Origin: Cyclobacterium sp. 1_MG-2023
GTDB taxonomy: Bacteria > Bacteroidota > Bacteroidia > Cytophagales > Cyclobacteriaceae
DNA length: 64,000 bases
Assembly (NCBI RefSeq): GCF_030546805.1
Contig: NZ_JAUOPC010000015.1
Location: forward strand, 62,001-126,000
Reading direction: 5' to 3'
The notes under the pieces were generated by a model. It saw only the letters and a program-made list of their open reading frames with translations. It did no database searches and was not told the DNA's origin. Below, one piece after another: positions 1 to 8,435 of this stretch (position 1 is the first letter of the stretch; each line of letters opens with the position of its first letter). Position numbers and translations under genes: made by a program.

Positions 1-2
1 GA

Positions 3-563
3 CAGCAACTCAGGAATAACCGCCTCGCATTGGGAGTTGAGGAGCGTGAAGTCTTCTCCCGGAAGATTACTACAAATTGCTTATCATTCTTAAAGGAATT
101 TCCGGAGATTAAACATATTCATTTGTTTTTGCCTATAAAAAAACTTCTTGAAGTAAATACGGTACCATTATTGCAATCACTTTTTCACCTGAATTATCAT
201 GTATACAGTTCGATTACTGTTCATAATACGCGAAAAATGGCTACGGTGAAATTGACCCCGGAAACAGTTTTTGAGAATGATAAGTTGGGTATTCCTGTTC
301 CTAAAGATCCGGTTTTATTAGAAGATCCAAAGCCGGTTGAACTGGTATTTGTACCATTATTGGGTATTGATTCAAGGGGGAATAGAATAGGCTACGGATT
401 AGGGTTTTATGACAAGTTTTTTGGGGAACTAAGTGATGGTGTGATGAAGGTCGGATTGTCTTTTAATGCGCCGTTATCCGAAGAAATTCCTCATGAACCT
501 CATGATGTTCCCTTGGACGGTTGTATCCATCCTGAGGGGATCACTCTTTTTGAGAACTATTAA
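3..563 (+). CDS. 5-formyltetrahydrofolate cyclo-ligase, 5' end outside the window
   Basis: The enzyme makes 5,10-methenyltetrahydrofolate from 5-formyltetrahydrofolate with ATP, in the cytoplasm, as part of folate salvage. The family signature is clear near the C-terminus: GIDSRGNRIGYGLGFYDKFF, the glycine-rich substrate and phosphate site ending in YDK. The reading frame stays open to the left edge, and the residues before the TTG at 30 (QQLRNNRLALGVEEREV) match the usual N-terminal helix of the family. The true start is therefore upstream of the window, and the TTG at 30 is an internal leucine. Length is otherwise normal. A small barrel-protein gene follows 16 bases later on the same strand. 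Confidence 0.9.
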   Translation, partial: QQLRNNRLALGVEEREVFSRKITTNCLSFLKEFPEIKHIHLFLPIKKLLEVNTVPLLQSLFHLNYHVYSSITVHNTRKMATVKLTPETVFENDKLGIPVPKDPVLLEDPKPVELVFVPLLGIDSRGNRIGYGLGFYDKFFGELSDGVMKVGLSFNAPLSEEIPHEPHDVPLDGCIHPEGITLFENY

Positions 564-579
564 TTAAACAACTATAAAA

Positions 580-1053
580 ATGATGAAAAATGTAATGTTT
601 GCCGTAATGGCATTGGTACTCATGTTTTCTTTATCTAATGAAAGCAAGGCTCAAGCGTATAATACTGGCGTTGGTTTGCGCTTAGGGGCAAGTAGCGGAT
701 TAAGCGTGAAGCATTTTATAAGCCAAGATGCAGCTCTTGAGGGTATTTTGCATACCCGATGGAGAGGTCTTTTGATTACCGGTCTTTATGAAGTTCACAA
801 AGATATAGAAGATGTAGATGGCTTGAATTGGTTTTACGGGGGAGGAGCCCATATAGGGAGTTGGAACAACAGTTCCAAATATGATTACAGTGGATCAACA
901 GTTGTTGGTATTGATGGTATCATTGGTTTGGAGTATGTTTTAGAAGAGCTTCCCCTTAATTTTTCCCTGGATTTTAAACCTGCTATCAATCTAGTAAATA
1001 GCGGTGGCTTTTGGGGGGACGAATTCGCCCTTTCTGTCAGGTATATTTTTTAA
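580..1053 (+). CDS. small outer membrane beta-barrel-like protein, function unknown
   Basis: This 157-residue protein starts with a signal peptide: a short basic start, a hydrophobic stretch at residues 5-18, and likely cleavage after KAQA. The mature part has alternating polar and hydrophobic stretches rich in Gly and aromatic residues and ends in an aromatic residue (SVRYIF), as outer membrane barrels do. There are glycine-rich strands around GVGLRLGASSGLSVKHF and YGGGAHIG. It lies 16 bases after the folate gene, so the two may be co-transcribed. No enzymatic motif is visible. The barrel call rests on composition and the C-terminus only. Confidence 0.6.
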   Translation: MMKNVMFAVMALVLMFSLSNESKAQAYNTGVGLRLGASSGLSVKHFISQDAALEGILHTRWRGLLITGLYEVHKDIEDVDGLNWFYGGGAHIGSWNNSSKYDYSGSTVVGIDGIIGLEYVLEELPLNFSLDFKPAINLVNSGGFWGDEFALSVRYIF

Positions 1054-1144
1054 TCAAAGTTAGGCTACAAACTACTGTGGTTCATGATTTTGGCTTATTG
1101 TCGTTCTAGGCATTTGGTGAGTCACTTAAACCTTTCAATAATGG

Positions 1145-1178
1145 TCTTCTCTTGGTTTTAATCAAAACCAAGAGAAGA
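1145..1178. terminator. perfect 15-bp hairpin between convergent genes
   Basis: A 15-bp perfect inverted repeat (arms 1145-1159 and 1164-1178) with a 4-base AATC loop. It covers the last codons and stop of the minus-strand HAD gene and lies 91 bases after the end of the plus-strand barrel gene. There is a T-rich run on the plus side about 10 bases beyond the stem, but no strict U tract on either side. It may act as a shared terminator for both directions or only as an mRNA 3' end structure. Confidence 0.45.
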
Positions 1179-1611
1179 ACTTAAACCATTTTTTTCTTTT
1201 GCTCCGATAATTGAAATGTGCTTTTGAATTTCTCAACTGATGATGAAATTCCCCTCCTTCGGGATGCAGGGTTTGCCAAACAATTTCCCACCCAAGAAAT
1301 CCTCCTATGTTTCGGTCATCAATAAAAATATCAGCCTCTAGTTTTCTTGGAGATTGACATTCATCACTCTCCCCCGGATAATTTTCATTCACAGCATAAA
1401 ATTCAATACCATTATCCTTACAAAAGTCTGCCGCTTCTTTGAGTAAAGGACCTTCCCGATAAGTCCACAAAATCAGACGATGCCCTTTTTTTTCTAATTC
1501 TTTAATTGTTTCAAAGGCAAAAAGCATTGTTTTTCCGATCTTAGGATAGGCATGCTCAACAATGGTACCGTCAAAGTCAATGGCGATGGTCTTTCCGAGA
1601 GGGTGTATCAT
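1162..1611 (-). CDS. HAD-superfamily hydrolase, BT0820-like
   Basis: This is a small cytoplasmic HAD phosphatase-like protein of 149 residues. The nucleophile motif DFDGT is at residues 12-16, preceded by the hydrophobic strand TIAI. The second motif region is LILWTYREG (about 47-55), with threonine in the expected place, and the acidic motif is ADIFIDDRNIGG near 93-104. There is no large cap domain, so it probably acts on a small or nucleotide-like phosphate; the substrate is unknown. It starts 3 bases after the TPR-like gene and is the last gene of the sodB operon, which could tie it to oxidative stress, but that is only inferred from position. Confidence 0.75.
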   Translation of the reverse strand: MIHPLGKTIAIDFDGTIVEHAYPKIGKTMLFAFETIKELEKKGHRLILWTYREGPLLKEAADFCKDNGIEFYAVNENYPGESDECQSPRKLEADIFIDDRNIGGFLGWEIVWQTLHPEGGEFHHQLRNSKAHFNYRSKRKKWFKFFSWF

Positions 1612-1614
1612 CGT

Positions 1615-2073
1615 TTAATAGAAATTTCCTCCTAGCTTGACTTCATTTTTGATGTTTAGGAGCAGCTTTTCAGTTTCTTCTTGATTCAAGCCATTCCTTT
1701 TTGCATAGTCCGTAAAGTTGATCATCGATAATCTCATTTCATTATGAAGTACTTCACTTGATACCAAACCCTGCTCCGAAAGGGTGAGTAAGAAGTAAAC
1801 CACCCGTTTCAGAAGTTTTTCTGTTTTCTCCGGTTTGCATAATTCTTCATAAGTGTTTGCCATGTTGTTACATGAGATGACAAAAACCTGTATAAAAGGA
1901 ATACTAATTTTCGAGCATTTCTCTTTGTGTTGATTGATGAGTTTCGCTATTTCTAAGGCTTTTTCATAAAACAATAAGGCTTTCATAAAACAACCGTTTC
2001 TAAATTGGTTATTTCCTGCATTGGTATGTGTTTTCCACGTGTTTTCTAAGCTAATTAAACCTTGAGCACTCAT
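1615..2073 (-). CDS. TPR-like helical protein in the sodB operon
   Basis: A 152-residue soluble protein that begins MSAQGLISLENTWKTHTNAG. Residues about 10-45 look like one TPR unit (a helix pair with FRNGCFMKALLFYEKALEIA), and residues 60-90 like a second, weaker one. The start chosen is the ATG at 2073, which overlaps the sodB stop as ATGA; the longer reading frame beginning at 2178 only copies sodB in another frame. The overlap suggests translational coupling with sodB. It might serve as a chaperone or assembly factor for the dismutase, but nothing in the sequence shows that directly. No signal peptide. Confidence 0.7.
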   Translation of the reverse strand: MSAQGLISLENTWKTHTNAGNNQFRNGCFMKALLFYEKALEIAKLINQHKEKCSKISIPFIQVFVISCNNMANTYEELCKPEKTEKLLKRVVYFLLTLSEQGLVSSEVLHNEMRLSMINFTDYAKRNGLNQEETEKLLLNIKNEVKLGGNFY

Positions 2074-2660
2074 TGTAGTAAGTTTTCGTTTACAAATTCC
2101 CAGTTGATTATTTCCCAAAATCCATCGACAAATTTTGGGCGTAAGTTCCTGTGGTCTATGTAATAGGCATGCTCCCATACATCCAAAGTCATCAAAGGCT
2201 TAGCACTGAAAGTTACCGGGGTGTTGGCATCTTTTAAGGGTACAATTTGAAGTTTATTTTCGTTGTTCAAAACCAACCATGCCCAACCTGATCCAAAGAG
2301 TTTTACGGCAGCTTCTGAAAAATCCTTTTTAAAAGTTTCAAAACCATTAAAATCTTTGTCAATCAATTCTGCAATCTTTCCGGTGGGTGCACCGCCTTGA
2401 ATGGGCGAAAGGCATTTCCAAAAGAAACTGTGATTAAAATGTTGGGCTGCGTTATTGAATACTGCTGTATTTCCTTCAGCGAAGCTATCTGTAACGATGG
2501 TCTTTAATGATTTTTCTTCCCATAGGCTATCTTTTATAAGATTGTTTAGATTATTGACGTAGGCCATATGGTGTTTGCCATGATGATAATCGAATCCTTT
2601 TTCAGTAATGACAGGAGACAAAGCGTTTTTGTCATAAGGTAATTCCGGTAATTTGTGCAT
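2070..2660 (-). CDS. sodB: Fe-type superoxide dismutase
   Basis: It converts superoxide to oxygen and hydrogen peroxide. The 196-residue protein aligns by eye over its whole length with E. coli SodB. Metal ligands are His26 (in YHHGKHH), the His of QHFNHSFFW near residue 74, and the Asp and second His of DVWEHAYYIDHRN near 156 and 160. The Gln just before the second ligand helix (AAQHFNH) and the FGSGWAWL segment fit the iron rather than the manganese form, though a cambialistic enzyme cannot be excluded. No signal peptide, so cytoplasmic. First gene of an operon with the TPR-like and HAD genes, with a good promoter and a palindrome upstream. Confidence 0.95.
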   Translation of the reverse strand: MHKLPELPYDKNALSPVITEKGFDYHHGKHHMAYVNNLNNLIKDSLWEEKSLKTIVTDSFAEGNTAVFNNAAQHFNHSFFWKCLSPIQGGAPTGKIAELIDKDFNGFETFKKDFSEAAVKLFGSGWAWLVLNNENKLQIVPLKDANTPVTFSAKPLMTLDVWEHAYYIDHRNLRPKFVDGFWEIINWEFVNENLLQ

Positions 2661-3212
2661 TGTGTGCTTATGGTTTAAATTTAAAATTAGGTGTATTTAA
2701 TCTTGATTTTTGATTAAGTTAGATATACAAAAGTAATAAGTTAGAAAAGACTAACAAAAATAATTATGATTATTTTTAGCTAAATACTTAATGAAATGGC
2801 CTTGGAAGGATCAGGATTTACATAGAATCTCCTTGCATTTCGAAAGGTATATTAGGGGATCATGTGTATTTGCGAGGCTATCGACATATAACCTAATGTA
2901 TAGAGCGAAATATTGTATGTTTAATATTTTGTATCGTCATATTTGGCTTTTGTACAATAAAAAGAATTTTGTATCAGTTGAATGCTGAATTTTGAATGTA
3001 AATTCTTTTATGGCTTTTGTGTTTTCTTTAGCTTTACATCTGAAAACCAACCAATAGTATTAATTCCACCCTCTAAAAATGGTATTTGACCGACCTTTTT
3101 TACCAGTTTGTCGACAATTCTCCTAAAATATCTTAAAAAATTAGATTTTTGGTGAATAATAAAGTTGATCGATAGGTCACCTTACTTTTTTGATACAGTA
3201 AATAACAGAACA
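2661..3212. other. 552-base intergenic region
   Basis: This AT-rich stretch lies between two divergent transcription units. The sodB promoter takes up its left end. A 65-codon open frame at 2791-2988 has an odd composition and no signal peptide or recognisable domain, and I do not call it a gene. Nothing else recognisable is seen in the right half; no clear TAnnTTTG box lies close to the lipoprotein gene. Confidence 0.5.
2728..2758 (-). promoter_or_regulatory. sodB promoter with an embedded palindrome
   Basis: Read on the minus strand there is TTTG (2758-2755), a 19-base spacer, then TACTTTTG (2735-2728). This matches the Bacteroidota form TTTG, about 19 bases, TAnnTTTG. Transcription would start near 2721, giving a leader of about 60 bases. 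The spacer holds the palindrome GTTAG-N6-CTAAC (2740-2755), that is TTAG-N6-CTAA, which has the half-site geometry of DtxR/MntR-family operators. Control by a metal-dependent repressor is an inference. Confidence 0.5.
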
Positions 3213-3674
3213 ATGAAAAACAGCAAAACAACCGGATTGTCATTCTTGGTATTGATTATCCCCGCGATCACACTTTTTTCTTCTTGCGTTAAAGAACAAA
3301 TTGAAGAGAGTACCCAGCAGCTCACTCCAGCTGGAGAAACGATTGACGATTTAGTCGTTTCCGCATTTTTTGATTGGGAAACCACCGAAGAGCTTACAGT
3401 AAGTATCGAAGGTTTACCAGTAGATGTAGGTGTCAGCAAAAGGCTTACCTTATTGACTGGAGAAGGAACGGAGATTTTTGGAGGCACACATGCCATGCAT
3501 GAGGATTTCGAGATGGCCTTTGACTTGGCCACAGGGGTTGATGAAATAGTTATGAAATATGGAGAGGTTGAAAAATCAGCCGAAGTGAATAACCGTATTG
3601 CTACTTTTAATTTTGAGTCAGAAAGAGAAGAAGACCCTTTGAATTTTGATTTTCCTGAATTAGGTGCGGAATAG
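3213..3674 (+). CDS. putative lipoprotein, unknown function
   Basis: A 153-residue protein with a lipoprotein signal peptide: MKNSKTTG, a hydrophobic core (FLVLIIPAITLF), then the lipobox FSSC with the lipidated Cys at about residue 25. I start it at the ATG at 3213, because this gives a normal signal peptide; the frame opens 16 codons earlier but that part is unlike a leader. The mature protein is acidic, with short segments that could be beta-strands (ELTVSIEGLPVDVGVSKRLT), and no known domain that I recognise. It is followed 30 bases later by the LruC-domain gene, and the pair probably forms one unit at the cell surface. Confidence 0.65.
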   Translation: MKNSKTTGLSFLVLIIPAITLFSSCVKEQIEESTQQLTPAGETIDDLVVSAFFDWETTEELTVSIEGLPVDVGVSKRLTLLTGEGTEIFGGTHAMHEDFEMAFDLATGVDEIVMKYGEVEKSAEVNNRIATFNFESEREEDPLNFDFPELGAE

Positions 3675-3704
3675 ATCCCTACAAATTTTTAAACTATTAA
3701 GACA

Positions 3705-5189
3705 ATGAAAAAATTACTATTTAGTTTTTTATTAGGATTGGCTGGTTTCCAGTCTATTGCTCAAAATGAAGTTGAGAATGATGCTGAATTAGGCTCATTA
3801 AAAGATTATTTTTATACATGTTGGAGTTTGGATGGATTCTCTTTATCTGATGATTCCGACCATGTGATTGAAGGAGAGCAAAGCTTTATTGTTAAGGCTT
3901 CAGAAAATCAAGGGCGTGGGGATATGAAATCTCCTTGGATTAAGCTAGCAGACGGGAAGGTAGAGTTGGAAGTTAAACCTACTTCAGAAATAGAAAAAAC
4001 CACGGTATATGCCCTTTTACTGCCTTATGATTCGGAGAATAAGGTAAATGGAGAAAGTAACGATTACGTTTATTTAGGTTATTCTTCTGTAGTTCATAAA
4101 GGGAATTCTGCCACTAAGTCAGTAAAAGTTAAGTTCAATTACTCTAATAAGCTTATTGGAGAATTGTATAAAGTATATTTAATATTTATTGTAGATGGTG
4201 ATGAGGGTGCAACATCAGTTGATAATCTAGTCATTCCAGGAGAATATTATTCAGACCCTTCAGCAGATTGCTTGCCAAAAGGTGAGAAAAAAGATGCTGA
4301 CGGAGACGGAGTAGCAGATGACGAAGATGATTATCCTGATGACAAATACAAGGCTTATAATAACTATTTAACACCTGAAGGAGCAGGAACTTTAATGTTC
4401 GAAGACCTTTGGCCGGCTACCGGAGACTATGATTTCAATGATTTGGTATTGGATTATATGATCAATAGGATAACAGACGCTTCGGGAGAGATAGTGGAAG
4501 TTGTGATAGATCTTTTGCCAAGAGCAGCTGGAGCAGGTTATTCCAATGGTTTCGGTATAGAGTTTACAGGGATTTCAACAGACCAAGTTTATAAAGTTGT
4601 AGGCTCCAAAATTAAGTCCAATAGCATTCATGAGTTTTTGGACAATGGACTTGAAGCAGGGAATGAATATGCTACAATTATCGCCTTCGATGATGTGGAC
4701 AATGTGCTAACCCATCCGGGTGGAGGAGCAGTTGGTATCAATACCGATCCCAATTTCCCTATGCAGTCTGTTGAGAAAATGCAAATCACCATGTACATTA
4801 AAGATGGTGGCAATGCAAAAGGTCATATCCAACTGGGTGAGCTGAAAATGGATAATTTCAATCCATTCTTGATCGTCAACCAAAAGCGAGGAGTTGAAAT
4901 CCACCTTCCCGGAAAGACACCCACTGCACACGTGGACAAATCACTTTTCGGAACAAAAGAGGACAATTCCAATGGAGATGAAGAAGCCTATTATAGAGGA
5001 AAAGACAATGGGCTACCTTGGGCACTAAATGTAACGGAAAGCATACCTTATATGATGAATAAGGAGAGCATTACTACCGGATATCAGATGTTCTATAAGT
5101 GGGCAGCCACCGGAGGAGAAGCTTACCCTGATTGGTACGAAGATAAAGATGGCTATCGTTTAGATAAGGTTTTGTTGAATGCAAAATAA
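3705..5189 (+). CDS. LruC domain-containing (DUF4842) secreted protein
   Basis: A 494-residue exported protein. Residues 1-19 form a signal peptide (MKKLLFSFLLGLAGFQSIAQ). Residues about 20-180 look like a beta-rich carbohydrate- or ligand-binding fold. Near 200 there is an acidic calcium-type repeat, DADGDGVADDEDDYPDD. The rest is the LruC/DUF4842 domain, recognised by FEDLWPATGDYDFNDLVLDY and the following PRAAGAGYSNGFGIEF. The domain is named after a Leptospira outer membrane lipoprotein and its function is not established. No type IX C-terminal domain is visible, so it probably stays periplasmic or leaves by another route. It lies 30 bases after a lipoprotein gene and ends at a strong terminator. 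Confidence 0.85.
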   Translation: MKKLLFSFLLGLAGFQSIAQNEVENDAELGSLKDYFYTCWSLDGFSLSDDSDHVIEGEQSFIVKASENQGRGDMKSPWIKLADGKVELEVKPTSEIEKTTVYALLLPYDSENKVNGESNDYVYLGYSSVVHKGNSATKSVKVKFNYSNKLIGELYKVYLIFIVDGDEGATSVDNLVIPGEYYSDPSADCLPKGEKKDADGDGVADDEDDYPDDKYKAYNNYLTPEGAGTLMFEDLWPATGDYDFNDLVLDYMINRITDASGEIVEVVIDLLPRAAGAGYSNGFGIEFTGISTDQVYKVVGSKIKSNSIHEFLDNGLEAGNEYATIIAFDDVDNVLTHPGGGAVGINTDPNFPMQSVEKMQITMYIKDGGNAKGHIQLGELKMDNFNPFLIVNQKRGVEIHLPGKTPTAHVDKSLFGTKEDNSNGDEEAYYRGKDNGLPWALNVTESIPYMMNKESITTGYQMFYKWAATGGEAYPDWYEDKDGYRLDKVLLNAK

Positions 5190-5263
5190 AATAAGTACCT
5201 GAGATAGGTAATATAGAATGGATTTTATGCCATCATGTCAATTGGTTGTTTTTAGTTGTAGAT

Positions 5264-5299
5264 ACCAGGTAGCTTCTTTTGAAGTTGCCTGGTTTTTTC
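5264..5299 (+). terminator. rho-independent terminator after the LruC gene
   Basis: A GC-containing stem, ACCAGGTAGCTTC paired with GAAGTTGCCTGGT (one G-T pair), with a short loop and directly followed by TTTTTT. It ends the lipoprotein-LruC unit and separates it from the type IX module downstream. Confidence 0.8.
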
Positions 5300-5308
5300 T
5301 AATAAAAA

Positions 5309-5338
5309 ATTGTGATTGATAATTTATAAATATATTTG
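5309..5338 (+). promoter_or_regulatory. candidate promoter of the type IX module
   Basis: ATTG (5309-5312), an 18-base spacer and TATATTTG (5331-5338) resemble the Bacteroidota TTTG...TAnnTTTG promoter, with one mismatch in the upstream box. It lies just after the terminator of the preceding unit and would leave a leader of roughly 108 bases before the ATG at 5453. Confidence 0.35.
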
Positions 5339-5452
5339 TTTGGGGGATTATCCGTCTTGCCAGTTATGAATAAATAACCTATTTTTGGACACTATTTAAT
5401 TCTATTGTTTTTGTATAGGTGTGTTGTGACTAGTTTTTAAGTTTAATTTTAT

Positions 5453-8395
5453 ATGAAAAGTTTAATTCTATTGGTACAGCTTTATTTTAATTATTTTTTT
5501 AGAAATTACTTGAAGTTTATCTCATTTATTTTCTTGCTAGGTATGGTTGCTGTTGGGCAGACTTCTGCACAAACTGTTACCGTTACAGGTACTGAAAACA
5601 ATATCCCCATCTCTGAGGTGCGGTATAGCATTGAGGGAAATGAATTGATTCAGACTTCGCCGGATGGGAATGAAAACCCAAGCCCCGAAGACGTTCCTGT
5701 GGTGATCAGTTCAATAACGATCGATTCGGATAAAGTGATATATGCCACAACTAGAAATCCAACAGTGGAAAATCCAAATCCGATAATAGGTTCAGCGACC
5801 ATTAGGTCTGATGCCATTCAAATTGTCCATTCTGACAATACGATTACCAGTCATATGGATGATGATTTTTTTAGTGGCCTTGAAACGGTTGTTTCTACCC
5901 CGGATATACGGTCCTATTGGGACATTAATGGTCAACCTTCAATACCCCAAGGGGAAGCTTTTGTAGACTTGGAATACAGGGATCAGGTGGTGACCTCAGG
6001 TTACTTACTCTATACAGAACGGAATGGAAATTCAGCTACTGATTTTATCGCATTAGATAGAAATGGGGACCCTATTGAAGGAGCCAAGAGAATACAGGTA
6101 AGAGGCTTTCAATGGAATACAGGGATTAACCATGTATCTAATGTGCCTACACAAACCCAGTACATGGTTCTTTTTTCCCCTTCAATTTTTGAATCTACAG
6201 AACCAATTTTCGGTATCAGAATCATTGCAGAAAATGAACCGGATGGTAAACTGGTGTTCTTTGTAAATGCCATTTCCGCTACACCGGATTTGAAAGAAAG
6301 AGTAAACAGCGAATTGGGAGGAGATGCAGTACTCAATGTTTATGACAATGATGAGTTGAATGGTTTTCCATTGAACCCCATAGATGTGACCTTAGATATT
6401 GTTAACCCTTTCCCTACTTCAGATGTAACTTTAAATTTGGATGGAACCGTAGACGTGGCTCCCAATACTCCCCCGGGAGAATACAAGCTTGTATATAAAA
6501 TCACCACCGGAGGAGGAGATTCTGATGAAGCCGAAGTGACCATTGAAGTCATAGAATACATTCCAATTGCGATGGATGATGCTTTTGAGCTTGATGACAG
6601 TTTTGGTAAAGAAACCATACTAAATGTACTGGACAATGACTTGCTGAATGGGCTGCCTGCTTTGGTCGAAAATGTTAACTTAAGTACTGTTAGTGACGAT
6701 TCTGACGGCAAGATAGTGTTGAATGTTGATGGATCAATTGATATCGTGGAAGGTATTTCCTCAGGTAATTACGAACTTGTATACCAAATTTGTGACAAAG
6801 AGGACCCGGCCAAATGTGATCAAGCTACCGTATCAATTACTGTTAATCCTACTGTTTTAGAAGCTGTAACGGACAATTATGGTTCGATCAATGCCAACAG
6901 GGCAGGAGAAATAGGTAATGTATTGACCAATGACCTAATCAATGGTGAGTCGGTAAGTTCAGATCGGGTACATTCTGTTCTGACAGACAATGATGGACTA
7001 ACAGGTGTTAGTTTAGCTGAGGATGGCACACTTACCCTACCCACAGGTCTTCCTGAAGGGGATTATGTATTGCTATACGATCTAGTAGAGACCATTAATC
7101 CTTCCAATAAAGATGAGGGAGAAATTAGGTTTAGCTTGCAGGACGTGAAGTTAGAAGCCAAAGATGACGAGGTTGTAACCAATCAGAATGAATCCATCGC
7201 AATAGCTGTTTTGGATAATGATTTCACCAATTCCGGGGCTATTTTAGATGAAACATTGTTGATAACAGAGGATCCTGTTGATGGGGCAATTACCATTGCC
7301 GACGGTGGACTGATTACTTATACCCCTGACACTAATTTTTCAGGAACAGATTCATTTGTTTATGAAATTTGTGAGAATACAGACAGAATGTTCTGCGATC
7401 AAGCGAAAGTTACCATCCTTGTTAGACCGATATTACTTGAATTAAATAAAACTGCCAGTGCCACTGAAATCCCTATTGATGGAGTGGTTACTTATACCAT
7501 TGGCATTACCAATAATTCAGCCTTTGATTTAACAAACGTGCAAGTAGCAGATCCCTTACCTTCAGGTTTATTGAACATGGGAACAGTACCTGCACAAGAT
7601 ACTGAAGGGAATTGGATCATTGCCTCCCTAGGTGCCGGAGAATCTGCAAGCTTTCAAATTGAAGCAATGGGATTAGAGAAAGGGGAAAAAGTAAATACTG
7701 CAACCATCAGTGTTGGTGAGTTTACAGATCAGGTTACTGCCCCTACTGTCACAGTAGTTGCCAAGCAAGTAGACATTAGCATCTCCAAGACATCATTTGG
7801 TAAGGCCATTTACGAAGGCAATGAATTTGAATATGAAATCAAACTAACCAATAATGGTCTGAGCTCAGCTGAAGATGTTGTGGTAAGTGATCAATTGCCA
7901 TCCAATGTTGAGTTTCTAGGATTTACGGGTTTAGATCCGGGGGCAACAGTTTCAGGCAATACTATAAGTTGGACGGTAGCTTCCATCGCTGCCGGTGAAG
8001 AGCTGGTTTATGTCATCAGGGTACAAGCCACGGGCTTAGGGACGGTGACCAATACCGTGACTGTTGAAGTACCGGATAATCAGGATAATGTTTCAACAAG
8101 CAAAGAAGACAGTGATACCAATCAAATCATTAGGTTCTTTGTACCCAATGTAATCACCCCGGGGAACGTAGATGGTAAAAATGATACTTTTGAAATAAAA
8201 GGAATTCAAAATTTCGCCAAAAACTCCTTGACAATTCTTAACCGAAATGGTGACCATGTTTTTGAAATGGAGAATTATCATAATGATTGGGCCGCAGAAG
8301 GGCTTAATTCAGGAGCTTACTTTTATGTCCTGATTATTACGGACAATAGTGGTGAAGAACAGACCTATAAAGGTTGGGTTCAGGTCATAAAATAA
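5453..8395 (+). CDS. large repeat-containing surface protein with CHU_C-type type IX domain
   Basis: A 980-residue exported protein, probably an adhesin or a gliding-associated surface protein. A long signal peptide ends near residue 40 (TSAQ). Four Ig- or cadherin-like units follow, each marked by a VLxNDxxNG-type turn near residues 292, 390, 487 and 585, so spaced by about 97 residues. Two DUF11 repeats (about 661-755 and 773-870) carry ITNNS and LTNNG motifs. The last 90 residues form the gliding motility-associated C-terminal domain (VPNVITPGNVDGKNDTFEIK, then KGWVQVIK at the end), the sorting signal of type B type IX cargo. It is followed 40 bases later by PorP/SprF, the usual partner of such cargo. 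The ligand is unknown. Confidence 0.88.
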   Translation: MKSLILLVQLYFNYFFRNYLKFISFIFLLGMVAVGQTSAQTVTVTGTENNIPISEVRYSIEGNELIQTSPDGNENPSPEDVPVVISSITIDSDKVIYATTRNPTVENPNPIIGSATIRSDAIQIVHSDNTITSHMDDDFFSGLETVVSTPDIRSYWDINGQPSIPQGEAFVDLEYRDQVVTSGYLLYTERNGNSATDFIALDRNGDPIEGAKRIQVRGFQWNTGINHVSNVPTQTQYMVLFSPSIFESTEPIFGIRIIAENEPDGKLVFFVNAISATPDLKERVNSELGGDAVLNVYDNDELNGFPLNPIDVTLDIVNPFPTSDVTLNLDGTVDVAPNTPPGEYKLVYKITTGGGDSDEAEVTIEVIEYIPIAMDDAFELDDSFGKETILNVLDNDLLNGLPALVENVNLSTVSDDSDGKIVLNVDGSIDIVEGISSGNYELVYQICDKEDPAKCDQATVSITVNPTVLEAVTDNYGSINANRAGEIGNVLTNDLINGESVSSDRVHSVLTDNDGLTGVSLAEDGTLTLPTGLPEGDYVLLYDLVETINPSNKDEGEIRFSLQDVKLEAKDDEVVTNQNESIAIAVLDNDFTNSGAILDETLLITEDPVDGAITIADGGLITYTPDTNFSGTDSFVYEICENTDRMFCDQAKVTILVRPILLELNKTASATEIPIDGVVTYTIGITNNSAFDLTNVQVADPLPSGLLNMGTVPAQDTEGNWIIASLGAGESASFQIEAMGLEKGEKVNTATISVGEFTDQVTAPTVTVVAKQVDISISKTSFGKAIYEGNEFEYEIKLTNNGLSSAEDVVVSDQLPSNVEFLGFTGLDPGATVSGNTISWTVASIAAGEELVYVIRVQATGLGTVTNTVTVEVPDNQDNVSTSKEDSDTNQIIRFFVPNVITPGNVDGKNDTFEIKGIQNFAKNSLTILNRNGDHVFEMENYHNDWAAEGLNSGAYFYVLIITDNSGEEQTYKGWVQVIK

Positions 8396-8435
8396 TGATT
8401 TTGTGTATAGTAGCAGCATTAAAATAATAAGTTCG

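Noticed and set aside
1162-1178. Hairpin overlapping the end of the HAD gene as a sign of a broken gene
   Set aside because: The HAD protein has normal length and all motifs; the palindrome simply includes its last codons.
2791-2988. 65-codon open frame in the sodB-lipoprotein gap
   Set aside because: No leader, no domain and an odd mix of residues; AT-rich intergenic frame only.
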